Positions 36,563 to 47,485 of a stretch of 64,000 nucleotides of DNA are shown here, in pieces; the first letter of the stretch is position 1, and each line of letters begins with the position of its first letter. The notes below the pieces were generated by a model, which saw only the letters and a program-made list of their open reading frames with translations, was not told where the DNA came from and made no database searches. This stretch comes from Hyaloraphidium curvatum (lineage: Eukaryota > Monoblepharomycota > Hyaloraphidiomycetes > Hyaloraphidiales > Hyaloraphidiaceae). The stretch is taken from NCBI GenBank assembly GCA_025558095.1, contig JAIVFI010000035.1:186001-250000 (forward strand), read 5' to 3'. The position numbers were made by a program, and so were the translations under genes.

Positions 36563-39156
36563 TCACGACACTTTTGCGCCCCGGGCTCCGTCCGTGGCCC
36601 CGCACGGAGTTGCCTCGCTATTGCCCACCGTCGCGAGCGGCACCATCGACGGCCGGCCGTGGGCGCACTGGAACGGCATGTCGCACTCTGCCAGCGCGGC
36701 CAGCAGCTGCCCCACCCTCCGCGCGTCGAGCACGTCCCCGAACATGATCGCGCTCCGGCACGCGCGCGAGTTGACCGCGTCGACGAGGCCCCTCGGCGCC
36801 GCCGCCACGGCGCGCCAGAGCGCCGGCCCCTCGGGCCTGCCCGGCGGCACGGGCGCGGGCTTCCTCGCCGGATCCTCGAGGCGCTGCAGGTGCTCCCTCA
36901 CCAGCGACCGGAGCAGGCCCGGATCGGAAGCCAGCCTGTCCGACACGACGGCCGGCAGCGCCGTCGCGGTCGCCCGCACCACCTCCCCCTCTGACTCCCC
37001 GACCTCGAAAGCGAACCCCCACCGCCGAAACTCCCCCGCATGCGCGCGAAGCACCGCGGCCTCCCTCCTCCCGAGCTGCACCCCCGCCCTCGCCTCCTTC
37101 CTCAGCACCCTCCCGTCCTCCCCGAACATCCCCCGCAGGAACCTCTCCACCCGCACCCGCTCGTCCGCGGCGTGCTGGTCCACCGCCACCAGCCTCGTCC
37201 CCTCGGGGGCCCGCACGGCGCAGACGACGAACTTGCGGTCCAGCTGCCCGATCGCCCGCATCCCGCGGAGCTCCTCCCGCGAGATCGGCGCCGCCGTTGG
37301 CGGACCGAGGAACGCCTCCAGCCGCGGCACCGCCGCCGCGCGGCCCGCGTCGGGCGGGGCCGCGGACGCCGAGGGGATGGGCGCCTGGGGGGCGGGGTAC
37401 ACGGGGTTCTGCCACTTGGAGAGGCGGTCCGCTGCCCACGGTGCGGCGCGGGGGGCGGAGGAGGGGCGGCGGCGGAGGGAGGTGCGGTCCGCCTGGGGTT
37501 CGGGGTCGAGCTGGCGGCCGGGGAGAGTGGCGTACCTGTCGGGGTTCGTCAGCCGGGTGCGGCGATCGGGTGCGGGACGACGAACGTGTTGCCGGTGCGC
37601 ACGTCGACGTGCAGCGTCCTCCGCGCCACGGGGTCCCACACCGCCGCGTACGTGGCGGCGCCGGTGGACAGCAGCTCGCCCGGCTCGGGATCGGCGCGCC
37701 TCGCGGGGACGTCGCCGGGGCGCACGGGGCGCACCTCGTCCTCGAGGGAGAAGGGGCCGCGGGCGGCGGAGATCGCGGCGGGCGCCGATCGCGGTGCGGG
37801 GGCGGCGGCGGGGGGCGGGGGAGGCGGGCTGCGTGGCCGGCGGGGGAGGGGAGGGGGGGCGATCGCGCCGCAGCGCACGAGGTGCGCGGCGACGGCGGTG
37901 CGCACGGACGGCAGCGCGGCTTCCCATTCGGCGGCCCCGTCCGTTGCTGCGGCGGGGAGGGTGACGTGGATGAGGTAGTACCCGTGCTTTTCGGCGCGCT
38001 CGTCGCGGCGGGCTGCCTTGCGTGCTGCACGAAGGAGGAGGCATGAGCTGCTGGGCACGGAAGGACAACGGACCCACCCTTGACGGTCCTGCCTTCGGGC
38101 GACGGCGGCGCGTCAATCGCCGGCGCATGGACCTCGTTGACCGCCTCGTGCAGCTCGCATGCGTCCAAGGGGCGTCTGTTGATGTCTTTCGGGGCGTCAG
38201 CGGACTGGGCAGCACGGTCGCAACGCATACGGACAGATCAGCTGGAGCGCCCTCGAGTACGTCCCCGCGAGCGACAGCGCTCCCTGCACCCGCACGCCCC
38301 GCACGGTCTCGTCGAACGGGGTCATGGCGCCCGCCAGCTGCGCGCCGTAGATCTGGGCGAACCTGCGCAGGGGGCTCTCGGCCTCCGCCCGCACGTCAGC
38401 GATATCATCCGCATGCCGCGCTGTTGGAGACGCACCGCCTTGAGATCCAGCACCCTCTTCCTCCCCCCGACGTCGATCAGGACCACCGCCATCCCCGGCA
38501 CGGCGAGCGCCACCCCTTCCACGGCCCTCCGCACCGCCTCGGCCTCGGCGGCGGGTTCCATCCGCTTGCGGCGGACGGGCAGGCCCCGGAAAAAGTCCCT
38601 GACGGAGGCGCGGGTGCCCTTGGCGAGGGTCGACGCGGCGGGTTGGCACTGCGCGGGCTGGTTGGGCGCGCGCACGAGGAGGTGTGGGGGGCCGGGGGGC
38701 CGCGCGGATTCGAGCTCCAGGCGGGCGACGGCGGCGATGCTGGCCAGAGCTGGAGGGCATGTTGTAAACCGGCGAGCCGAATGAACAGCGTGCTGCCCAC
38801 CTTCCCCGCGGTGGCCAAAGGTCGCTCCGCCGGCGGGCTTGGACGAGTGCGCGCGGAGGCCGGCCAGGGGCAGGTCCTCGGGCGGAATGCCCGCGCCGTC
38901 GTCGACCACGTCCAGCGCCAGCGAGTCGGCGTCCAAGGAGACGGTGACCGAGGACGCGCCGGCGTCGATCGCTGCCGCGCGGCCCACGTCAGAGATCGGT
39001 GCGAAGTGGTAAGAGCCCGCGAGAATTCTGCGGGCCCGCGCGGCACCCACAGTTGCGCATGAGCTCGACTAGCGCGTCAGCCACCGAGGAAACTGCGGGG
39101 GCGGAGCGCAGGGCATCTGCCTCTTTTCCGGGAAGGCGCCGGATTCTTTCGGCCAT
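36563..39156 (-). CDS. MLH3: DNA mismatch repair protein MLH3 (MutL homologue)
   Basis: Seven exons: 39156-39051, 38971-38801, 38749-38436, 38382-38235, 38185-38078, 38024-37586, 37535-36563; introns 49-79 nt; 752 aa. N-terminal GHKL ATPase motifs: VADALVELMRNSIDAGA, VVDDGAGI and FGHRGEALASIA (family usually FGFRGEAL). Then RGLPVRRKRMEP, FAQIYGAQ and YINRRPLDA. A low-complexity linker leads to the C-terminal domain with IGQLDRKFV and the endonuclease metal site DQHAADERVRVE, then ACRSAIMFGD and CAHGRPSMVPL. The DQHAADER form and the end motif favour MLH3 over PMS1. With MLH1 it would nick DNA in mismatch repair and meiotic crossover resolution. Confidence 0.9.
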
Positions 39157-39372
39157 GGCGCGTCGCCGGGCGGTCTGCGCGGGGCCGCGCGGCTGGAAGG
39201 CGTCGGAACGGGGCTGAAATAGATAGCCGCGACCGGGGTGCGGCGATTGGAGGGCGGGCGACGGGCGGGGCCGGAGAAAGATTCGGCGTTCTCGAACCGT
39301 CTACGTGTGGGGCGCACTCGGGTGGCGGAGGAACACGCACCGCCAACAACCAAACGAATCCATTCGACGCCG
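39157..39372. promoter_or_regulatory. Divergent promoter region between MLH3 and mitochondrial DnaJ genes
   Basis: 216 bp between opposed start codons; no motif recognised. Confidence 0.35.
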
Positions 39373-41228
39373 ATGTCCGCGCCGCGGGCCGCACGAACCG
39401 CGGCGGGCGCGCTGCTCCTCGGCAGTGCGCCGCCGCCCCCGCCGCCGCCGCGGGGCACCCCACAGTGCTGCGCGCGCGGCCACCAACGGGGCATTCGAAC
39501 CGCTTCCAGCCGCGCCGCACGCGCATCGGCGCCCGCCGCGGCCTCGCCGTCCCCGCCGCTCCTTTCCAACGGACTGTTCTCATCGGGAGCCCGCGTTCCC
39601 GGCTCCCTGCGCGGCTTCCACGCCACCGGTGCGTGAAATCTTGCACCCTGCCGGCGCCGCCTGACGATCGGACCGGCCTGCTCCCGCAGCACCACAATCG
39701 GCCGCAAAACGGGATCCGTACGATATCTTGGGGGTCGCAAAGAACGCGTCGGCCGGGGACATAAAGAAGGCGTACTACCAGGTCGGCGTCGCCGCGCCGT
39801 GCCTTCTGGGCTTCCCCTGACGGCCTATTCCATCCCGCCCGACCCATGAACAGCTCGCCAAAAAGTACCACCCGGACACAAACAAAGAGGCGGAAGCGCA
39901 CGACAAGTTTGTCGAGATCCAGGAGGCCTATGAAGTGGGGCTCGCCGACTGATCCCAGCCCGCCTCGCTTCTCACGCTCCGCAACCGCAGATCCTTTCGG
40001 ACGACCAAAAACGCGCCGCCTACGACCAATTCGGCCATTCGGCCTTTGGCGGCCCCGGCGGCGACCCCGGCGGTCCCGGTCCCGGCCCGGGCCCAGGCCC
40101 CGGCTTCCCGGGCGGCTTCCCCTTCGGCGCCGGCGGCGGCTTCGGCGGGCCCGGCGGACAGCAGTTCGCCGACGACCTGTTCGAGCAGCTTTTCCGCGGC
40201 TTCGGCGGCGGCCGCCGCACGGGCATGGGCGGGTTCCAGGCCGGTGGCGCCGACATCGAGGCGCAGCTCGCGGTGTCCTTCATGGAGGCCGCCAAGGGCG
40301 CGCAGAAGCCGCTCAGCTTCCGGTCCGTGGTGCAGTGCAAGACGTGCTCCGGCTCCGGGCTCAAGCCCGGGGCCAAGAGCAAGACCTGCTCGACGTGCAA
40401 CGGCACGGGGACAAAGACCTTTACCCGCGGCGGCTTCCAGATGGTCACAGAGTGCCCGACGTGCCAGGGCAGCGGGACAATCGTCGACGCCAAGGACAAG
40501 TGCGGGACCTGCGAGGGACACGGCAAGGTCCGCGAGCGGCGGACGGTCATGGTCAACATCCCCGCCGGTGGGTTCCTTTCCCCGCCACGGTCCCCCCTCG
40601 TCCACTAAGTCCGACTTTTTCAGGTATCGACAACGGGATGAAGGTCCGCCTGGCCGGGCAGGGCGACGCCCCGCTCAGCGGCACCGGCCCGCCCGGCGAC
40701 CTGTACGTCGGCATCGCCGTGGAGCCGCACCCGATCTTCAAGCGGGACGGCCCTGACATCCACGTCGACGTGCCCGTGCCGTTCTACACCGCCGCGCTGG
40801 GCGGCACAGCGCGGGTGCCGACCGTGGACGGCGACGTGGAGCTGCGCGTGCCGGCGGGGGTGCAGCCGGGCGAGAGGAAGGTGCTGCGGCGGCGGGGGGT
40901 GCAGGAGGTCGGCAAGCCCGACGGGGAGAGGGGGGACCAGTGGGTCACGATCAAGGTGGCGATACCCAAGGGGGTCACGGACAAGCAGAGGGAGCTGCTG
41001 GAGGCGTACCGCGCCGAGACCGAGGGGGAGGCGGCGGCGGGGAAGGACAAGGAGGCGAGGAAAGCGCCGGGGCGGAAGAAGAAGGCGGAGCCGGAGGAAG
41101 CGGCCGGGGAGGAGGACAAGGGGTTCCTCAGATCGGCTTTCGAGAGCCTGAAGAGGAACTTGAAGCACGAGGAGGAAGGGAAGGACAAGGGAGGGAAGGG
41201 GGACGGCAAGGGCGACGCCAAGGAGTGA
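39373..41228 (+). CDS. MDJ1: Mitochondrial DnaJ/Hsp40 co-chaperone (Mdj1/DNAJA3 type)
   Basis: Exons 39373-39628, 39690-39781, 39854-39934, 39991-40567, 40624-41228; introns 56-72 nt; 536 aa. The first 85 residues are Arg/Ala/Ser-rich and end with RGFHATG, typical of a fungal mitochondrial presequence. The J domain is split over exons 2-4: DPYDILGVAKNASAGDIKKA, KKYHPDTNK (HPD triad) and AAYDQFGHSAFGG. A Gly/Phe-rich stretch follows, then four CxxCxGxG zinc repeats (CKTCSGSG, CSTCNGTG, CPTCQGSG, CGTCEGHG) and the client-binding domain (NGMKVRLAGQGDAP). The C-terminal 60 residues are Lys/Glu-rich. It would stimulate mitochondrial Hsp70 in matrix protein folding. Confidence 0.95.
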
Positions 41229-42159
41229 TCGGCCCCGCCGGTAGACGCGATCGGGCTGCTGGGACGGATGTACCGCGATGGATGTGGCCTGGCTCGCTCG
41301 TAGTCATAGAGCTGTGACGCACTCTACCCCATGGAGCCCACTGGACCTTGCTGCGTCATGGGGACACGCCGGGTTTCGCACCGACATGCAGTGCACTATC
41401 GCCGGAAACAGGACGAGAGCCTCCCACGATTGTGCAATCACCTCTTACTAACCCGAAACACTTCGAGTATCCTTGCACGATGGCGGGGTTTGCTTCGGGG
41501 GAGCAGAGGAGTCGGGCGGCGGGCGGGGGGTCTTGGACCCTGGGACTGACGAGCCCAGCCACCCAATCCCCCACGCCGCCCCTCCATTGTTTTGCCTCGC
41601 CGGGCGGCGTACTTCGGGGCTCTAGCCGGCACCACACGCCCACGATGGTGCTCGCGCCGGGGGACGAGGGCAGCAGGCTACAATAACTTTTCGCGCCCAG
41701 TTCTTTCCCCCGTGGACGCCCGCCAGCGGCGCGCGGGATTCGGACGGTGAGATGCATACGCACGCTTTTCATGCAATAAAACCCGTCGGGAAATGCATGG
41801 GTAGTGAGATCCCCTGCCGGGGGGCTTCCGGGCCGGTGGGGGCCAGACCCCGGGCGGAGCGCGCGCCCAACACCCCCTCGCCCAAACCGGCTCCCACGTC
41901 CACCGGAACGGCTCCCTGGGCCGGAGGACACCACCGCGGTGACGGCGCGCGCGTTCCTGTGCGGCGGCGGCGCGGCGCGGCGGCGGGACGAGGCGCGGTG
42001 GGGGCAACCCGGCGCCGCTCCCCGTCGGACCTCCCTCACGCGCTGCACCCCTCGGCGCCCCTCCCGCGGAGCCACTGTCGACGGCGGCGGACGGTAAAAT
42101 GGCGGACATGAAGCGGGACGGCGGCGGCAACACGGCTGAGGGGTGGGAGGGCGGGCGGC
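41229..42159. other. Intergenic region, no gene recognised
   Basis: 931 bp between the DnaJ stop and the start proposed for the Cys-rich protein. A long open frame on the minus strand covers part of it but encodes Arg/Pro/Ala-rich sequence without motifs and is taken as a GC artefact. An AATAAA-like string occurs near 41775. Nothing else was recognised. Confidence 0.4.
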
Positions 42160-43066
42160 ATGCCGGGACCGCGGTACCTTCTCACGCCCGACGCTCCCCG
42201 CGACAGGTTCGACGTTCAAGGGGCCGGGGCCGACAAGGAGCGCGAGGTGGAGGAGGAGTACGACGACCTTCCCTCGCTCGAGTACATCTCGGAGGGGGGA
42301 GTAGAGGAGGAGCATGGCGAGGACGGTTCGGACAAGGGCGACGCTCCCCGGCAGCAGCAGCAGCAGCAGCAGCAGGCGGTTCGCCCCTCTCCCCTCGAGA
42401 TCTGCACCCTCCTCGCCCTCCTCGGCCTCGGGAATGTTGGCTTCTGCCCCTCGCGCACGCGCCCGCTGTTTTGCGACACAGCCCGGCCGGGGTGGTGCGC
42501 CAACGCCGACCCGAACGCCTGGACCGCCCCCGAATTGTGTTGCCGGAACCGCTTTCGGGTACGATCCAAACCTCCCGTGGAGCCCGAGCTGCGGCACTAG
42601 GTGGTCGCTCGTGATCGGTCCCGTCAAGCCGAACTCCGGGCCTCACCGGGCTGAGCTCGTCGTCGGCGCCGCAAAGTTCTCCAACGGTGGCACTGGCGGC
42701 TGCTCTGCGCCGGGCACAGGCGGAGGCTGCGGATCACCAATGGGTTTCGTGGATTTCACCGTCAACAGCAACGGAATCAATGCGAAATGGGAGACGACGA
42801 ATCTTGGGGCGGCGACGAACGCGCATCTTTACTATTCTTGCACCAAGGTGAGACTTGCTGCTTACGGACCTGGTGAACATCAAGCTGACTCCCAGTAGCC
42901 GTGCGGTGACGGGGCACCAGGACAGTACCCTGCTATCACGGGCTTCAGCGGCTGCGGCAATGGAGGCTCGTACAACCTGAATTCGGTCAATAGCAACTTC
43001 CCGACCTGCACCGAGTACTACATTCAATTCCATGCGTCTATCGGATGCGATTGTTGGAAGGTTTGA
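42160..43066 (+). CDS. Unknown Cys-rich protein with single hydrophobic segment and polyglutamine tract
   Basis: Model of three exons: 42160-42536, 42601-42847 and 42899-43066, introns 64 and 51 nt; 263 aa. The N-terminus is acidic, followed by eight consecutive Gln residues, a hydrophobic stretch (LEICTLLALLGLGNVGF, about residues 76-93) and an extracellular-looking domain rich in Cys, Gly and Asn: GFCPSRTRPLFCDTARPGWC, FSNGGTGGCSAPGTGGGCG, YYSCTKPCGDG and FSGCGNGG. It could be a type II membrane protein or a secreted effector-like or wall protein. No family was recognised. The last two exons are well supported; the join at 42536 and the start codon are less certain. The second intron ends in tandem acceptors CAGTAG. 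Confidence 0.5.
42352..42375 (+). repeat. (CAG)8 microsatellite encoding polyglutamine
   Basis: Eight uninterrupted CAG triplets, read in frame as glutamine in the proposed first exon of the Cys-rich protein gene. Pure repeats of this length are prone to length change. Confidence 0.9.
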
Positions 43067-43121
43067 ATGGAAATAGAGTTGTGATGTCAGAAAGACCAAG
43101 ATGTCATTTTGCCTCCTCGAT

Positions 43122-45079
43122 CTACAATTTCGGCAGACTCCGCTCCTGGATGCCGCCAAAGGTGAGGTACTTGATCGACAAATACTCGTCAAGGCCGTAC
43201 TTGGACCCCTCGCGGCCCACGCCCGACTGCTTCACGCCACCGAACCTGCACAAAAGCGCAGTTAGGTCGTGTTTTCATCGGAACCTTGTCGGAACTTACG
43301 GTGCGACCTCGGTGGAAATGATGCCCTCGTTGATGCCGACCATACCGTACTCGAGAGCTTCAGCGACGCGCCACACGCGGCCGATGTCGCGGCTGTAGAA
43401 GTAGGCCGCCAGACCAAAGCTGCACATGGATTCAGGTTAGCTCGATTGAATCACAAAATGAGCGTCGTGGGAAGTACTCGGTGTTGTTGGCAAGCTGGAT
43501 CACCTGCTCCTCGGTCTCGAACTTGAACACCGCGCTGACCGGGCCAAACACCTCCTCCGTGGCAATCACCATGTCCTTCGTGGCACCAACAACTGCAGCG
43601 GCATGTCAATCGTTGAGCAACAACAGGTGGCACTCGCGAGCGAGACCCACGAAGCGTTGGTTCGTAGAAAGTGAAGCCAAGCGGAGACCTCTTGCCGCCG
43701 TGCAGGAGCTTCGCCCCCTTCTCGACGGCGTCCTTGACGTGGCGCTCCACTTTCTCGACTCCGGCTTCCGAAATGAGGGGTCCGTAGCTCACGCCCTCCA
43801 TGTCGAACGGTCCGACCTTCAGCTTCGAGACGGCTTCGGCGTACTTCTTGACGAAAGCGTCGTGAACTCCGGCCTGGACGTAGATCCTGTTGGTGCAAAC
43901 ACATGTTTGCCTAACGAGGAGTAAGGTATGTCAGCGATCCGTCGAATGTCGCCCATCGAGCGGACCCACCCAGCGTTCCGGTACTTGGCAACCATGCAGC
44001 CGGCCACTGCCGCGTCCACGTCCGCGTCATCAAAGACGATGAAGGGAGCGTTGCCTCCCAGCTCCATCGACACTTTCTTCACCGTATCCGCCGCCTGCTT
44101 CATGAGCAACTTGCCGACCGGTGTCGACCCCGTAAAGCTGATCTTCTTGACGATCGGATTGGAGGTCATTTCCACGCCGACGGCGGCCGCACCGGGCTTG
44201 TCGGTGGTCACGGCGTTGATCACGCCAGCGGGGATGCCAGCGCGCTCCGCGAGGACGCAGGCGGCCAGAGTGGAGAGCGGGGTTTCCGGGGCGGGCTTGG
44301 TGACGACGGTGCAGCCGGCAGCAAGGGCTGCTCCCGCCTTCCGAGTCAGCATCTGATTTGGGGGTCGATTAAGTGACCGACCAACGGCCCAGAACGCAAG
44401 GAACGAAGCAAACTTACAGCAATGGGGAAATTCCAGGGTGTCAGCGTGGCCACGACTCCAACGGGCTGCTTGATGACGACAAGTCGGCGTCCGGGAGCGT
44501 GCTGCGGGATCACATCCCCGTAAGCCCTCTTCCCTTCCTCCGCGAACCACTGAATGAAGCTTGCGCCGTCTGGACGTGTTCAAATCAATGAAACGACGTC
44601 CGCCGTGGCCATTTGGTTGTCGTGAGCGATTCGGAGCTGCTCGAAGGAATGGACAACCCACAGGCGATTTCTCCCCTCGCCTCGGCCAACGGCTTCCCGC
44701 ATTCCGATGCCAAGATGATGGCCAGGTCCTCCGAGTTGGCAATCATGAGGTCGAACCACTTCTCGAGCAGGACCTGTCGCTCCTTCGCCGTCTTGGCTGC
44801 CCAGGCCGGGAAGGCCTTGTACGCGGCCTCGATCGCGACCTTCGTGTCCTTCCCGTCCATGAGCGGGTTCGTCACGATGGTCTGGCCATTCGCGGGGTTG
44901 ATAATCGGGTACGTCTTGCCGGAGATGGCGGGAACCCATTTGCCATCGACGTAGGCCGAGTCCTTGACCAGCGACGGGTCCTTGAGCTTCAAAGTCGACA
45001 TGGCGCGGGCAAAGAGCGGAACGGTCCGGAGGCCTCCAAATCTGACTGCAGGGGACGCGATGCGGGCCACGCGTTGCAT
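43122..45079 (-). CDS. Succinate-semialdehyde dehydrogenase (NAD(P)+), mitochondrial
   Basis: Seven exons: 45079-44662, 44569-44418, 44352-43970, 43910-43651, 43592-43478, 43419-43300, 43245-43122; introns 54-92 nt; 523 aa. The start at 45079 gives an Arg-rich N-terminal extension ([20 protein letters not shown]) that resembles a mitochondrial presequence; an internal Met ([10 protein letters not shown]) could give a cytosolic form. ALDH motifs: [46 protein letters not shown] (catalytic Glu), [19 protein letters not shown]-type catalytic Cys region, EEVFGPV, and [20 protein letters not shown] at the end. The last motif and [10 protein letters not shown] point to the GabD/ALDH5A1 group of the GABA shunt. 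Confidence 0.9.
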
Positions 45080-45254
45080 TCCCGGCAGCGAGCTTTTCGG
45101 ACCGAGGTGGCTGTGGGGACGAGCTCCGGCCGGAGATCGCCGTTCATTCCGCTCCGTCGAACACCGCAAACAACGCTAAACCAGCTTGACAGTAGGTCGT
45201 TGATGATGCCAAGTCCAGGGCAGCTTGAAGAGTATGGAAGCGAGCAGAGGGGAG

Positions 45255-46309
45255 CTAAAGCCGAGAGTAGGCGGCTATTCGGAAAGCGAAGTCAGTATCA
45301 ACTCCAAACTCACGCGAAAGGCTCTTTCTTACCAGTGTTGATGGACGTTCCACCATCTATCGTCACGACGTTCCCGGTAATATGCGCAGAAGCACGGGAG
45401 CACAAAAAGAGGGCGAGACCTGCCATATCTGTGTCGCTCCCGATACGGCCGGTCGGTTGCCCCTTCACGAGCGCATCCATGCTGGTCTTGATCGCAAAGG
45501 CAGACATCCGAGACGCAAACAGGCCCGGTGCAATAGCGTTGACGAGGATGTTGCGCTTGATGAGCTGGCCGCTCATCACCCGCGTCAGGTGGTTGCCGGC
45601 AGCTTTGGTCGCCGCGTACGAAGGCGTCACAGTGCCCCCTGCTCCGAGACCAGAGATAACGGAGCTGACGCCGGCCACACTGGTGATGTTGATCACGCGC
45701 GCAGGGTCCGTGGTGCCGCCCTCCTTCCCCGCAGCCTCCAGCAGCGGGAGGCAGGCCGTGGTCAGGTAGAACATAGACTTGACGTTCAGGTTGAACAGAT
45801 TGTCCCAGCCCTGCCGCACATGGCTCAGCCGAGATCGTGAGACCTGCATCGAGCAAAGCAGCTCACCTCCTTCTCGGGGAAGTCCTCGAGCGGAGCACCC
45901 CAAGTTATGCCACTGTTTGCAACCAAAATGTGCAGCTTGCTCTCGCCCGCCTTCCTCAGGTCGTCTGCGAGCTTGTAGCAGTCGGCCTTGCCCGCGAGGT
46001 TCGCGACCAGGTAGCGGCATTCGCCCGTCGCGCCCTCGGCCGAGTTGATCTCGTTCACGACCTCCTCGAGCACCTTCTGCTTGCGCGAGGCAATGTAGAC
46101 GCGGGCTCCGTTCGCCACAAGAGCTTCCGCGATCATCTTCCCGATTCCGGAGCCTCCTCCAGTAACCAGAGCGACCTTCCCCTTGACATTGAACAGCCTG
46201 GAGGAACGTCCCGTGTTAAGCTCCGAATCGCGCCCGCACGCGGCGAGAGCACCCACGTGGGGATCGAGAGATCCGGGATGACCTCGCCGCTGATGTCTTT
46301 CGGCGCCAT
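45255..46309 (-). CDS. Short-chain dehydrogenase/reductase with C-terminal PTS1 (SRL) after splicing
   Basis: Four exons: 46309-46257, 46197-45867, 45810-45333, 45274-45255; introns 59, 56 and 58 nt; 293 aa. Rossmann motif VTGGGSGIG follows NVKGKVAL; later come LVANSGITWG (NAG-like), the catalytic NITSVAG serine, YAATKAAG (Y-x3-K) and IAPGLFASRM. The last intron (45275-45332) has GTAAGA, an internal TACTGAC and a TAG acceptor; splicing it ends the protein in YSRL, a canonical peroxisomal targeting signal 1. Without splicing the protein ends GKKEPFA. An oxidoreductase of peroxisomal lipid metabolism is likely; the substrate is not assigned. It is divergent (114 bp) from the tail-anchored repeat protein. 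Confidence 0.88.
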
Positions 46310-46423
46310 CGTGGGGCGGGGAGAAGGGGGAACGGGGGAGACGGAGTGGGCTTCGGCTCCGTTGGTGCCGATGCGGGCGGGCCCGCGGCTTTCACACACC
46401 GACTCCGCGCACAAACCCGAGCG

Positions 46424-47379
46424 ATGGGGGAACCCGTCGTTACGGTGCAGGAGACTGTGACGGAGACCGAGACCCTCTTCGTCGATGAGGCGGGCCGTCC
46501 GCTCAAGCCTGCGGACGACGAGGCACCCGTGACTCAGCAAGATGAGGGCCGTCGCGAGCGGCCGGGTCAGCCGGAAGTCCCCACGCACGTCTACGAGGAA
46601 GCTCCCGAGTCTCCAACGGTAAGCGATGCTCTGTTGTAGTGTCGGCCTGCATCCTCAACTCCGCCGAAAAGTCGAACTTCGTGGAGCGTGACACCGATCA
46701 GACCGTCCGCACCGAACGCGGGCCGGACACCGTCATCGACGACTCGGCGCTAGCTGCCCTGCAGCAGAAGCACGGCAAGCTGACGCTGGTCAAGTTCCAG
46801 GATCCCGAGGTCGGGGCTGCCGCATTCCTTTCGGTTCTTGACTGGTTGCTCAATACGGCAGCATAGGGTCGGCCAATCTCTACGGAGGTCCAGAACTCGG
46901 CAGGCTCCATGATATCCAAGATCTACCCTGAGGGAATGGTTGAAGAAGCCGTGGAGGATCCGATGCTCGCAAGCCTGGAATCCATTCATGGGAAGCTCAC
47001 GATCTCGCGTTTCGTGAACGTGGGTTTCCTTTCCGTCCCATGTGGCTGCAACGCCGATTGTTCTTTCCTATAGGACCACGGAGCGCTGGTGTCGACCGAG
47101 ATTTGGGCAGGCAACTCGTTCATTACGAAGGGCGTGCCCGGAGAAGCCCCGCCCAAGCCCATGGGCCCGATCGATCGCGGCTCGCTGCTCGGCCTCGTTG
47201 TGCTCGGGGTGATCACACTGCTCTTCCTCGTCCAGCTGGGCTTTGGCGTGTACTCAAGGGAGACCGGGAAGCTGGAGCCCAAGACGCCGACGAAGGTCAA
47301 GCGCCGCTTGCCCAGCCCAGACGAGTCGAAGCAGGTGTCGCCTGGCGGAAGCCCTATCTCCGCGGGAAAGGCAGCTTGA
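46424..47379 (+). CDS. Unknown tail-anchored-like protein with duplicated 44-residue module
   Basis: Four exons: 46424-46618, 46672-46809, 46867-47019, 47074-47379; all three introns are phase 0 and 53-57 nt; 263 aa. No family was recognised. Residues about 91-135 and 142-187 form an obvious repeat: LQQKHGKLTLVKFQDPEGRP then ISTEVQNSAGSMISK, against LESIHGKLTISRFVNDHGAL then VSTEIWAGNSFITK. In both copies an intron falls at the same place in the module. One hydrophobic helix (about 198-222, LLGLVVLGVITLLFLVQLGF) precedes a 40-residue basic tail. No signal peptide is seen, so the repeats are probably cytosolic if it is anchored from the C-terminal side. Confidence 0.75.
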
Positions 47380-47485
47380 CTTTGCTGTGGACTCCAAGGG
47401 CAATGGGAATCCGTGAAGCTTTCGACAGACCAGCATAGATTGTCCAATTCGCAACACATTTCAATCAACGTCCTGCCTGCACCCA

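Noticed and set aside
42344-42380. Possible CRISPR-like or satellite array at the CAG tract
   Set aside because: It is a simple trinucleotide microsatellite without spacers.
41356-42627. Minus-strand frame of about 420 codons
   Set aside because: Pro/Arg/Ala-rich, no motif, overlaps the proposed Cys-rich gene on the plus strand; composition explains it.
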